DNA from: Cerasicoccus maritimus
GTDB taxonomy: Bacteria; Verrucomicrobiota; Verrucomicrobiia; Opitutales; Cerasicoccaceae
Length of the DNA stretch: 64,000 bases
Direction: 5' to 3'
Assembly: GCA_031296935.1 (NCBI GenBank)
Contig: JAVDPD010000017.1
Span: 1 to 64,000, forward strand
Below are positions 9,848-17,223 of this stretch, one piece after another. Position 1 is the first letter of the stretch. Each line of letters begins with the position of its first letter. A program made the translations under genes and the position numbers. The notes beneath the pieces are model-generated. The model had not been told where the DNA came from. It did not search any database and saw only the letters and a program-made list of their open reading frames with translations.

Positions 9848-10169
9848 AAAACACAGAGTAGCAAACTGCAAAACAAAGCATCGGTTGTTTCGCAAACAAC
9901 CGCATAGGCTTTTCCGAGTTTCCTACTTAGGGTTTTCCTAGTTTCCTATGTAGGCTTTTGCAAAACAACCGAGTAGGTTTCTCTAAAACACAGCATCGGT
10001 TGTTGTGCAGACAACAGTGGCTGTACTTGACCAATAACCGAGCGGTTGTTGGGGAGAGAACCGCATAGGCTATTTTGAGTTTCCTTACTAGGAAACTCGC
10101 AAACAACCGTATAGGCTTATCGGAGTTTCCTACGTAGGCTTTTCGGAAACAACCGAGTAGGCTTTTTTA
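9848..10169. repeat. Fourteen gapless 23-bp degenerate tandem repeats
   Basis: Reading in steps of exactly 23 bp from 9848 gives 14 consecutive units with no insertion or deletion, the last ending at the stop codon of the next gene. Type A units read AAACAACCG-NN-TAGGCTTTTC (for example 9894, 9963, 10101, 10147). Type B units read AGTTTCCTA-NN-TAGGCTTTTC (9917, 9940, 10124). Type C units contain GCATCGGTTGTT (9871, 9986), whose CGGTTGTT is the reverse complement of the AACAACCG in type A. The unit length is not a multiple of three and stops occur in the frames, so it is not coding. It lies between convergent genes, and positions 9774-9847 hold nothing else that I see. Confidence 0.85.
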
Positions 10170-12173
10170 ATTACGCTGCTGAACGCCGAGCCAGAGGAAG
10201 CGGGAGTCGAGGCCGGGAATTGTCTGGTAGTCGAGGATCGTGTCGACGCCGTTGACGGGGGTGTTTTGCAACACCGAGCCAGTGCCGAGGATCCAGCGGT
10301 TGTCTTCAAACGAGGCCAGGACTTCGGCGTGTTCGCGCTCGAGATCGTCGCTGGCGTAGATGAGGTACACTACTTCGTCGGGCGGGCTGGCGGGCAGCTG
10401 AATTTGGACCGCGAAATTGTTCCCGTCCATGCCGCCACTCACGCGCTCAGCGATGGTTTGCGGGCCTTTAATGTCGCTGACGGGGGAGGACGCGTCGGAG
10501 GTCAGCGCGTAGTCGAGGCCGTTGGCTACGCCGATGCCATTTTTGTCATCCGCCCACGCTTCGCCGCCTGCGCCGGGCTGACGCTCGATGTAGGCACCGA
10601 AGGTATAGTTTTGGCGCGTGAAAGTGCCGAGGTGGTTTTCATCGAGGAACTCGAAGGTGACGGACTCGGCGTTGTCTTCGCCGGTTTGGTTGAAGGTCAC
10701 GGCAGAGATGCCGACCCCGTTTTCGCCTGGGGCATACCAAGCGAAGATTTTGCCGTCCCAATGCGGGATCTCGTAATCGGTTTGGTCGGGGCCGAGTCGC
10801 GCAATCAGGCCGCCTTCGCCGTCGCCGACGATTTCCAGTTCGCCATAGTAATCGCTGTGGTAGTTGCCGATCAGTAGGGCGTGGTCGGGTGCTGCGGTGG
10901 GGTTGGTCGGGAAGTCCTGACCGGCCAGCTCGCTGTGGTTGACGCGGAATGCGGCGTAGAGCTGCTCGTAGCCGGTGGTCCAGTCGATGCGCGGTGCGCC
11001 GAGCTCCACATAGTCCATGAAGATTTGAGTGATGGCTTCGGCCGCGCCAACGGGCGTGCCGTTGGTCAGCACAATGATGCCGAGGTTTTCGGAAGGCAGC
11101 AGCATGTAGGTGGTGCCAGTGCCAATGAGGAACGCGCCCGAGTGGCTGAAGCGCACGCGGCCAGTCTGGTCTGTGCCGATGCCGATGCCGTAGCCGTAGC
11201 TGCTGGGGCGGGAGTCAAAGGCGGCCAGCGGGCCTTCGTAGTTTTGCGGCAGGATGGCTTCCTTGAGCGGTTCGGATTCGACGATGGTTTCACCGCCGAA
11301 CTGACCTTCGTTGAGAACCATGCGAAGCCACTTGGCCATGTCGACCACGCTAGAGCTGACGCCGCCAGCGGGCGCCTGGGCATCGGGATCGCGCTGTTGC
11401 GGTGTGGCTTCCCAGCCGGTGTCGTCGTGGTAAACGTTGCCCAGCGCTTTGTTCGGCTGCGCCTGGAAATCTGCATAGCTCATGCTGGCTGTGGTCATGC
11501 CGAGTTGGTCGAAGAGGCGGGTCTTCGCCAAGGTTGCCCAATCCATTTTCATGGCATTGGCGGCGGAGACGGCGCCCGCGGTCAGCCCGAAGTTCGTGTA
11601 GCCATAGCTGGCGCGGAATGAGTTTAGCGGAAGGTATTGCAGGCGGTCGAAGACGGTTTCGCGGTCGAAGCCGAGGTCTTCGAGCAGGTCACCTGCGTGG
11701 CCGGGCAATCCGCTACGGTGGGCAAAGACATCCCCAATGGTTACGTGGGAAGTCACGTAGCTGTCGGCCAAGGTGAACTCCGGGAAGTGCTCGACGATGG
11801 GCGTTTGCCAAGTGATTTCTTTGTCGCCCACGAGCGCGGCGATGATGGTGGCCGAAACCGACTTCGAGACCGACGCGATTTGAAAGACGGTGTTTTCGTC
11901 GATGGTGTCAGGAGAGCCAATTTGCTTGATGCCGAAGCCTTTCGCGTAGACCACCGCGTCGTTGTGGACGATGGCCACCGCCATGCCGGGAACGCCGGTT
12001 TGGGTCATGACGTCTGAGACGATGCCATCCATTTCGGCAACGGCGTTATCGATGGCGGCCTGCGTGATCTCGACAGCCGAGTATTGGCTCGGGCTTTGTG
12101 CGTAGGTGGACTGAACCGAAGTAGCCGCCAAGGCCGCGAGTGAAAATTGGAAAATTGCGCGTATGGGAATCAT
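10167..12173 (-). CDS. Secreted serine hydrolase of the beta-lactamase/PBP4-like family
   Basis: About 668 residues from the ATG at 12173, chosen because it opens a signal peptide (MIPIRAIFQFSLAALAATS...TYAQ). An upstream ATG at 12260 adds 29 residues that do not look like an export signal. The class C-type catalytic motifs are present: S-V-S-K (Ser101/Lys104) in FQIASVSKSVSA and Y-T-N (Tyr192) in SYGYTNFG, with a later HSGAFLIGTGT segment at the third-motif position. Family members are esterases or D-amino-acid peptidases rather than antibiotic-resistance enzymes. The C-terminus has NGIGVANGLDYAL, a segment common in secreted verrucomicrobial proteins, then a beta-rich tail. The substrate is unknown. 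Confidence 0.85.
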   Translation of the reverse strand: MIPIRAIFQFSLAALAATSVQSTYAQSPSQYSAVEITQAAIDNAVAEMDGIVSDVMTQTGVPGMAVAIVHNDAVVYAKGFGIKQIGSPDTIDENTVFQIASVSKSVSATIIAALVGDKEITWQTPIVEHFPEFTLADSYVTSHVTIGDVFAHRSGLPGHAGDLLEDLGFDRETVFDRLQYLPLNSFRASYGYTNFGLTAGAVSAANAMKMDWATLAKTRLFDQLGMTTASMSYADFQAQPNKALGNVYHDDTGWEATPQQRDPDAQAPAGGVSSSVVDMAKWLRMVLNEGQFGGETIVESEPLKEAILPQNYEGPLAAFDSRPSSYGYGIGIGTDQTGRVRFSHSGAFLIGTGTTYMLLPSENLGIIVLTNGTPVGAAEAITQIFMDYVELGAPRIDWTTGYEQLYAAFRVNHSELAGQDFPTNPTAAPDHALLIGNYHSDYYGELEIVGDGEGGLIARLGPDQTDYEIPHWDGKIFAWYAPGENGVGISAVTFNQTGEDNAESVTFEFLDENHLGTFTRQNYTFGAYIERQPGAGGEAWADDKNGIGVANGLDYALTSDASSPVSDIKGPQTIAERVSGGMDGNNFAVQIQLPASPPDEVVYLIYASDDLEREHAEVLASFEDNRWILGTGSVLQNTPVNGVDTILDYQTIPGLDSRFLWLGVQQRN

Positions 12174-12374
12174 AGTAGGAAAGTTGCTAATCATGCTAAT
12201 TAGGTTGGGAGCCTCGGCAAACGCATTTATTCCGGGCCTTGACCTCATGGTTGGTGACAAAAAAAAGACCGTCCATTGGGACTTTGTTTTCTCGCATTCA
12301 ACTAACGACGGGGGACGACTGTCTAGGCCTAGCGGACATTCATTCTGAGCGCCAAAGGTGCGGTCTCATTCTAG

Positions 12375-12417
12375 CCTAGGGTCAGCAAGGAGCGAAGCGA
12401 CGAAGCGCAGCCCTAGG
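12375..12417. repeat. REP-like hairpin beside transposase remnant
   Basis: CCTAGGG (12375-12381) pairs with CCCTAGG (12411-12417), and the loop carries repeated GCGAAGCG words. It lies 13 nt beyond the stop of the RAYT remnant, where REP-like sequences of these elements are usually found. The interval 12174-12374 shows no gene. Confidence 0.55.
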
Positions 12418-12430
12418 TAAACATGTCGTA

Positions 12431-12612
12431 CTATTTTGAACGCTGAAAGCGCGGGTTCAAGCGGCTAGTCTCAAACGTAGCCTCATTAAACTCAATTTGG
12501 TATTTTGCTAACAAACGCCGATACTCCTCTTGGCTATCAATGTATTCGATCAATGCGGTTAAATGGCTTGGACTGATAGAAAATGCTCCATAACCCCGTT
12601 GTGAGGGGGGGA
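12431..12612 (-). pseudogene. C-terminal remnant of a REP-associated tyrosine transposase (RAYT, Y1_Tnp/IS200-like)
   Basis: An open frame without a start codon that reads, on the minus strand, QRGYGAFSIS, then SHLTALIEYIDSQEEYRRL and AKYQIEFNEATFE, ending in a stop at 12431-12433. GYGAFSxS followed by a Y-I-x-x-Q-E-E-H/Y-like helix is the characteristic C-terminal region of RAYT/Y1 transposases. The catalytic HUH motif and tyrosine domain upstream are missing, so this is a truncated copy. The neighbouring REP-like hairpin supports the assignment. Family known; decay inferred from the missing N-terminus. Confidence 0.7.
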
Positions 12613-12688
12613 GCAGGGCGCTGGCCGAAAGTGATAGTCTATTAGAATGAGTGAACTTTGCATTGCAAAGCTTGTCGGTTCATTAGTA

Positions 12689-13633
12689 ATGAGCTTTCCG
12701 CAGACAGTTGCTTGCACGGCCACGGCCTTGATCGGTCTGGCTGGTGTGGCCCAAGCCGGGCAGGTTGAATCACGCTACTTCCCGACTGATGAAGTGTTGC
12801 CGCTCTTTGAGCCGCCGCCGTCACTGGAGCGTGAGTATGCGTTGTTTCAAAAGTCGCTGCCGTTCTTGTCGGAGGGTCTGGTCGTGCTGAGCGTGATCAG
12901 CTTTGGAGCGCAGGAGACGGATGTTTCGCCCCAACAACAGCAGGCGCTGATGGCGGGTTTCAACGATGTGTATTTGAATATCGCGCACGACGAGGCCATG
13001 CGCCGCGTGCCGCATTCGCTGGCATATTCTTATCAATCGGTGACGCCAACGCAGGGGCACTACTACGCTTATTGGCCGGAACATGTGACACCCGATACGC
13101 CGAGTATTATCTTCCTACATGGCTTCGGCGGGAACTTCCTTTACTACACGTGGCTGCTCAAGGAGGAGTTTCCAGACGCGATCATCCTGCTGCCGACTTA
13201 CACCTATTCGTGGTTCGATGGCTCGCTGGATTACCTGCGCGAGGCCGAGGCGGACTTTGAGGCGCGGCATCCCGGAGTGGCAATTGACGACCCCTGGCTA
13301 ATCGCGCTTTCGGCGGGCGGTCCGGCGGGCTTTCGTCTTTATAATGCAGCGCCGGACGATTTCGCTGGCTTCGTCTGCCTGGCGTCGGCGCCGCTGGGCT
13401 TGCGGGCGCGGGATTTCAAACGGGACCTGAATATCTACATGCTCAACGGAGCGACCGACGACCGTATAGACATCGACGATGTGCGTCAGATGGCCAAGCA
13501 ATTTCAACGGCAGATTCCGGGCCTCAAATACCAGGAGCTGCCGGGCGATCATTTCTTCATGCTTACCGATCGCAAGGAAACTTTCGAGCGGGTCCGGAGC
13601 TACATGGAGCTGGTCCAGCCCAAGGCCAATTAG
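12689..13633 (+). CDS. Exported alpha/beta hydrolase
   Basis: About 314 residues from the ATG at 12689, which opens a signal peptide (MSFPQTVACTATALIGLAGVAQA). An in-frame ATG at 12647 adds 14 residues. The fold is recognised by the oxyanion segment IIFLHGFGGNFLYY, the nucleophile elbow LIALSAGGPAG (central Ser in A-L-S-A-G), a late acidic turn GATDDRID and the catalytic His in LPGDHFFML. Its substrate is unknown; the fold covers esterases, lipases and peptidases. The stop codon overlaps a long perfect inverted repeat. Confidence 0.8.
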   Translation: MSFPQTVACTATALIGLAGVAQAGQVESRYFPTDEVLPLFEPPPSLEREYALFQKSLPFLSEGLVVLSVISFGAQETDVSPQQQQALMAGFNDVYLNIAHDEAMRRVPHSLAYSYQSVTPTQGHYYAYWPEHVTPDTPSIIFLHGFGGNFLYYTWLLKEEFPDAIILLPTYTYSWFDGSLDYLREAEADFEARHPGVAIDDPWLIALSAGGPAGFRLYNAAPDDFAGFVCLASAPLGLRARDFKRDLNIYMLNGATDDRIDIDDVRQMAKQFQRQIPGLKYQELPGDHFFMLTDRKETFERVRSYMELVQPKAN

Positions 13634-13692
13634 AGATAACATGAAGTTGCCGGGTCCAGCCCTTGCTCAACCCGGCAACTTCATGTTATCTC
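13633..13692. repeat. Perfect 23-bp inverted repeat at a stop codon
   Basis: The left arm (13633-13655, starting GAGATAACATGAAG) is perfectly complementary to the right arm (13670-13692) around a 14-nt loop. The last base of the hydrolase stop codon is the first base of the stem. There is no T tract, so a standard rho-independent terminator is unlikely; a processing or exonuclease-blocking hairpin, or a small palindromic element, fits better. The first 17 nt from the stop codon region recur at 50628. Confidence 0.8.
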
Positions 13693-13782
13693 CAGCAGAT
13701 GCATCCGTGCTTACCAGCAACACCGGAATTGCCTCACATTTGTGCATTGCGCAAATTCACCGGTTAGGCGGGACGCATAAAA

Positions 13783-13808
13783 AACCGGCAATCCGAAGAT
13801 TGCCGGTT
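13783..13808 (-). terminator. Rho-independent terminator of the SleB-like gene
   Basis: A perfect 11-bp stem (AACCGGCAATC / GATTGCCGGTT) with a 4-nt loop, followed on the minus strand by a run of T. It is downstream of the minus-strand cell wall hydrolase gene. Confidence 0.88.
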
Positions 13809-13907
13809 AAAGCTGCGCCGTCGCTGGGCAAGGTGGTAACGGGGACTGGATCGATACCTAACTAACGCAAGAATGCCTGACGACGACGCTGGAAATTGGT
13901 TGGGTGA

Positions 13908-14423
13908 TTAAGGGTATTGCGCGACCAGGGCGGGTTTCGCCTTGTCGCTGCGGTAAAAGGTGTGGAGGCCAATGGTGCACGTGGGCTTCATGGTTTGCGT
14001 CCAGTAGGGCGTCTCTCCGTTTTCGGCGTGGTAGTGATCCGCGCCGCCGGTGATGTCCTTGAGCTGGCCTTTTTCCATGCGCACGACGAGATCATAGGCG
14101 AGGCTGAAGTTGGCGTCCCGCGTTGCGCGCTCGATGATGGGTCCATAATCCGGGTTGCGGACGCCGGTTGCGCTGTTCATTGCCGTGAATTGCTTGGGGC
14201 GGCAGACGACGCCGGGGACGCGGGAAACATCGCCATTGGCGCGATTGACGATCACGTTGAGCACTGCGTGCATGCCTTGTTCACCTTCGGAGGCCGCTTC
14301 CAGCACCAAACAGGATGCAACGACGAGCCGCTCGTAGTGGGTAAGCTCCGCATTCGCCGCTTGAGCTTGGAGACCCAAGAGCAGTAGCAGACTGCATCCA
14401 GTTATTCGCATTAGCTTCGTCAT
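13908..14423 (-). CDS. Exported SleB-like cell wall hydrolase
   Basis: A 171-residue protein with a signal peptide (MTKLMRITGCSLLLLLGLQAQAANA) and a Hydrolase_2/SleB domain filling the rest. Family landmarks are LEAASEGEQGMHAVLNVIVNR with the catalytic Glu region, CRPKQFTAMN, and the C-terminal GGADHYHA ... PYWT motif. The domain cleaves peptidoglycan glycan strands. In a non-sporulating bacterium it probably helps cell-wall remodelling in the periplasm (inference). The gene has its own promoter region and terminator. Confidence 0.88.
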   Translation of the reverse strand: MTKLMRITGCSLLLLLGLQAQAANAELTHYERLVVASCLVLEAASEGEQGMHAVLNVIVNRANGDVSRVPGVVCRPKQFTAMNSATGVRNPDYGPIIERATRDANFSLAYDLVVRMEKGQLKDITGGADHYHAENGETPYWTQTMKPTCTIGLHTFYRSDKAKPALVAQYP

Positions 14424-14497
14424 TTATTACCTTCACGAAAGTTAGTAACAAAAGGGAGCGCCAATAAGGCGATTAGCCTAACTTTTGTAAAGCCGAT

Positions 14498-14509
14498 TCA
14501 CTATAGTGA
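14498..14509. promoter_or_regulatory. 12-bp palindrome upstream of the SleB-like gene
   Basis: TCACTATAGTGA is a perfect palindrome located 75 nt before the gene start, a plausible operator position. No regulator can be named. Confidence 0.35.
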
Positions 14510-14562
14510 GTTTGCAATAGGGGCTAAGTTGCTGATAACAAACTTTTAACAAACCCATAAAG

Positions 14563-14616
14563 TTATTCACAATTTAATGTTAACAACTCTCCGGGTTGTG
14601 AATTACTTGTGAATGA
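14563..14616. promoter_or_regulatory. Cluster of three DnaA-box-like sequences
   Basis: TTATTCACA (14563-14571) matches the TTATNCACA DnaA-box consensus. TGTGAATTA (14597-14605) and TGTGAATGA (14608-14616) are inverted one-mismatch versions. They lie in an AT-rich gene-free stretch (14424-14784). No replication genes are near, so DnaA-dependent control or chance is as likely as an origin. Confidence 0.3.
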
Positions 14617-14784
14617 CCGGTTTGGGTAGCCCTGGAATTCGTCTAATTCAGCCCAATGAAATGTCTTTACTGGGGGCCGGAAAGAAGTCGCCTTAAGTTC
14701 AATATAGGGGCTAATAGCACCCTATAATTACAGCCATTAAATGGATGTGGCTACGTAATCTATAGTAGGCCATGTTCCGTAAAA

Positions 14785-14862
14785 AGAGCCCAGCTGGAAA
14801 TGGGCACTTCGATTAGTCTCCTATGAGACGAGATAAATCGAAGTGCCCATAAGCTGGGCTCT
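14785..14862 (-). terminator. Long 78-nt hairpin downstream of dps
   Basis: Three perfect stem blocks stack around small internal loops: AGAGCCCAGCT / AGCTGGGCTCT (11 bp), ATGGGCACTTCGATT / AATCGAAGTGCCCAT (15 bp) and GTCTC / GAGAC (5 bp), with a CTAT loop. On the minus strand a TTTTT run follows, so it can terminate dps transcription. The stem is far longer than the terminators of neighbouring genes. Confidence 0.7.
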
Positions 14863-14889
14863 GCTGTAAAAAATGGGGTAAGTAACTAC

Positions 14890-15357
14890 TTACTTAAGGT
14901 AGCTTTCGAGCATCCAAATGGTCTTTTCGTGGACTTGGATGCGGGCGATCATGAGGTCTTCGGTCTGCGAGTCTCCAGCGTCGCCAGCGATATCGCGCGC
15001 TTTAGCGAGATTAGACACGGTGCTTTTGTGCAGCGCCGCGAGGTGGGCGACCATTTCCTCGTCGCTGGCGTCCTCATTGATTTCGTCGAAACCAGCCATC
15101 TTGGCAAGGTTGGCGAGACCGCCTGGAGCGTAGGCACCGAGTGCGCGAATGCGTTCCGCGACTTCATCCACGGCGGTGAAGAGCTCGGTGTATTGCGCTT
15201 CGAAGGCGGTGTGCAGGGCGAAGAAGCCCGGACCTTCGACGTTCCAGTGGCACAGGTGGGTCTGGCCCATCAGCGCGTAGGTGTCGGCCACAATTTGACG
15301 CAGGGCGTCGGCGACGGGATTAGCAGAAGTGGATTTCTTGGATTTCTTTTTTGCCAT
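14890..15357 (-). CDS. dps: Dps family DNA-binding ferritin-like protein
   Basis: A 155-residue Dps protein that oxidises and stores iron with hydrogen peroxide and shields DNA during stress as a dodecamer. The N-terminal tail is Lys-rich (MAKKKSKKSTSAN), the usual DNA-binding feature. The inter-subunit ferroxidase ligands are in HLCHWNVEGPGFFALH and the following D-E-V-A-E-R helix (AVDEVAERIRALG). The C-terminal helix is DLMIARIQVHEKTIWML. It is a single gene with a very long 3' hairpin. Confidence 0.93.
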   Translation of the reverse strand: MAKKKSKKSTSANPVADALRQIVADTYALMGQTHLCHWNVEGPGFFALHTAFEAQYTELFTAVDEVAERIRALGAYAPGGLANLAKMAGFDEINEDASDEEMVAHLAALHKSTVSNLAKARDIAGDAGDSQTEDLMIARIQVHEKTIWMLESYLK

Positions 15358-15436
15358 GACCGCAGCTTATGCAGGTCTTGCCAATTATCAAGTGATCCCT
15401 CTGGGAAAACTGACAAATTATCAGTGCTAATGTACC

Positions 15437-16243
15437 TTACCAGTGTCCGGCCAAGTTGTATTCCTCGCCGATTTCCAGAGCCGGGTCGAAGACATCAATG
15501 TGCAGGTTGTGACTGCCGTTGCGGAGGGGTTCGAAATGCCGGTCCACGAGGTTGGGGCAATTGCAGTCCTTGCTCAGGTGGGCGAGGCAAATGTGGCGCC
15601 AGCGGGGGCTTTGGGCCTCGGCCAGCAGCTCGTAGGCTGCTTCGTTGGAGAGGTGGCCGTGGCGCCCGCGGATGCGTTGCTTGGTGCTCCAGGGGCGCTT
15701 TTCGCAGCGTTCCAGCAGCTCAAGGTCATGGTTGGCCTCCAGGACGAGTAAATCACAGTCACGGATGCGCTCCTTGACGAGCTGTGGCGCGTAGCCGAGG
15801 TCCGTCAGCCAGGCCATTTTCCGGAATGGGGAAAACAGGCTGCCGTCGCCGCTTTCGAAGATGTAGCCCACCGGGTCATGGGCATCGTGCGGAATGGAAA
15901 ACGGGTGCACCTTCAGGTCGGCAAAGGAAAAGCTGACGCCGGTCTCGAACAGGCCCCAGTTGACCTTGCGCTCCAGCTTGGCCTGGGCGGCGCGGGCGGT
16001 GTCGCGGTTGGCGTAAAATTTGATGTGGGGAATCCGGCTGAGGCCCCGCAGGCCTGCGGTGTGGTCGCCATGTTCGTGGGTGAGGAAAACGGCGTCGATG
16101 GACTCCAGTTTTTCGCCGATTCCGGCCAGCTTGTCGCGTAGGCGCCGTCCGGAAAATCCGGCGTCTATCAGCACCTTGCATTGCGGCGTTATCAGGAGCG
16201 CCGCGTTCCCCGAACTACTGCTGCCCAGAATGCGGAAACGCAT
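15437..16243 (-). CDS. WalJ/YycJ-like metallo-beta-lactamase-fold hydrolase
   Basis: A 268-residue cytoplasmic MBL-fold protein. The N-terminus FRILGSSSSGNAALL and LIDAGFSGR match the YycJ/WalJ group, and LTHEHGDHTAG is the dinuclear metal-binding HxHxDH motif. Later ligands fall in SIPHDAHDPVGY, LTDLGY and LVLEANHD. Members are probably nucleases or phosphodiesterases linked to cell-wall and DNA metabolism; the substrate is not known here. Confidence 0.88.
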   Translation of the reverse strand: MRFRILGSSSSGNAALLITPQCKVLIDAGFSGRRLRDKLAGIGEKLESIDAVFLTHEHGDHTAGLRGLSRIPHIKFYANRDTARAAQAKLERKVNWGLFETGVSFSFADLKVHPFSIPHDAHDPVGYIFESGDGSLFSPFRKMAWLTDLGYAPQLVKERIRDCDLLVLEANHDLELLERCEKRPWSTKQRIRGRHGHLSNEAAYELLAEAQSPRWRHICLAHLSKDCNCPNLVDRHFEPLRNGSHNLHIDVFDPALEIGEEYNLAGHW

Positions 16244-16315
16244 AAGGGAATCATCATGCCTGAGCCTTCAGGCTGTTCAAGTGCGAACAACAGGCATGCG
16301 GAATTTTACTGCCAT

Positions 16316-16345
16316 AAAAGCCGCCAGCAATCCCTTACTGGCGGC
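16316..16345 (-). terminator. Terminator of the SGNH/PEP-CTERM operon
   Basis: GCCGCCAG / CTGGCGGC form an 8-bp perfect stem, followed on the minus strand by TTTT, 63 nt after the stop of the PEP-CTERM gene. Confidence 0.75.
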
Positions 16346-16407
16346 CATTATGTCGTTTTTTTGGTCGTGGAACATTCGGCATTAGGCCGTTTGCTCCTTA
16401 TACCATT

Positions 16408-17181
16408 CTACCCCTTTCGGCGCACCATAAGGAGGGCAACGCCGAAAATGAAAAGCGGAATTATGTAAGTTGACGGCTCGGGGATCACCGTCAGCTGCAT
16501 CGAGTTGATGCCCGCGTAGTTGGAAACATCTGCTGGCTTGGTCAGGCGCACATCGAGGGTGGTCTCAGTCAGGGTTATGCCGCTGATGTTCATGTAGCGA
16601 CCCAGGGTGTAGCCGTCGGCATCGTTGTCATAGAGCTGGGTGGCGGTGGTATTGGTGTCCCAGCCATCGGTGGTGACGGCGTCGCCGTTGATATCGAGCA
16701 CATCGAACCCGAGCCATGAAGTACCGCCATCGAGCGAATATTCGTAGTTGGCGAGGAGGAGGAGGCTGGAGCTGCGGCTGGCAAAAACGTCCAGACTAAT
16801 TTCGGAGCCCGCAGTCAATCCGCTAAAGGAAACGGTGTAGCTTAGCTCGCTGCCGATGGTGTTCCCCGTCCAGAAGAAGTCACCGGCGGGGGCGGTGGCA
16901 TCCGTCCAGGAGGGGGCGCCGACGCCGGAGTTATACATGCCCGAGCCGGATGAGGTTAGGAAGTCACCCGAACCGGCAATGGTGATGCTGCTGCTGGCGC
17001 CGGTGGTATCCGTGAGGGTGCCGGTGACATCGCCGGTTGCCGCATAGACGTTCCAAGTGGAGGCGTCGGGGTAGGAGCCCGATTGAGCGGTGTTGAAGTC
17101 AATGAGGTAGGTTGCGGCGTGGGTATTTGCCGCGAGTAGGAGGCCCGAGAGAGCCAGCGTGCGGGTGAGTAGGTGCGTCAT
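16408..17181 (-). CDS. PEP-CTERM sorting domain protein
   Basis: A 257-residue exported protein. It has a signal peptide (MTHLLTRTLALSGLLLAANTHA) and ends with VIPEPSTYIIPLFIFGVAL followed by MVRRKG: the PEP motif, a hydrophobic helix and a basic tail of the exosortase-processed sorting signal. The beta-rich middle (FNTAQSGSYPD ... FSGLTAGSEISLDVFASRSS) resembles the third domain of the SGNH protein at 7830. It is 42 nt downstream of the large SGNH gene and probably co-transcribed, so the two may act together at the cell surface (inference). Confidence 0.9.
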   Translation of the reverse strand: MTHLLTRTLALSGLLLAANTHAATYLIDFNTAQSGSYPDASTWNVYAATGDVTGTLTDTTGASSSITIAGSGDFLTSSGSGMYNSGVGAPSWTDATAPAGDFFWTGNTIGSELSYTVSFSGLTAGSEISLDVFASRSSSLLLLANYEYSLDGGTSWLGFDVLDINGDAVTTDGWDTNTTATQLYDNDADGYTLGRYMNISGITLTETTLDVRLTKPADVSNYAGINSMQLTVIPEPSTYIIPLFIFGVALLMVRRKG

Positions 17182-17223
17182 AAGGGTTGAGTTGATTTCG
17201 GGGTTTTAATTTGAGGGGTGGAT

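Noticed and set aside
9848..10169. CRISPR array reading of the 23-bp repeats
   Set aside because: There are no constant repeats separated by unique spacers; every unit is a variant of the same 23-mer and no cas genes are near.
10167..12173. Antibiotic-resistance beta-lactamase
   Set aside because: The SxxK and YxN motifs occur in a large family of esterases and peptidases; the size and C-terminal tail do not match true class C enzymes.
14563..14616. Chromosomal replication origin
   Set aside because: Only one perfect DnaA box, no dnaA, gidA or parAB genes and no supporting gene context.
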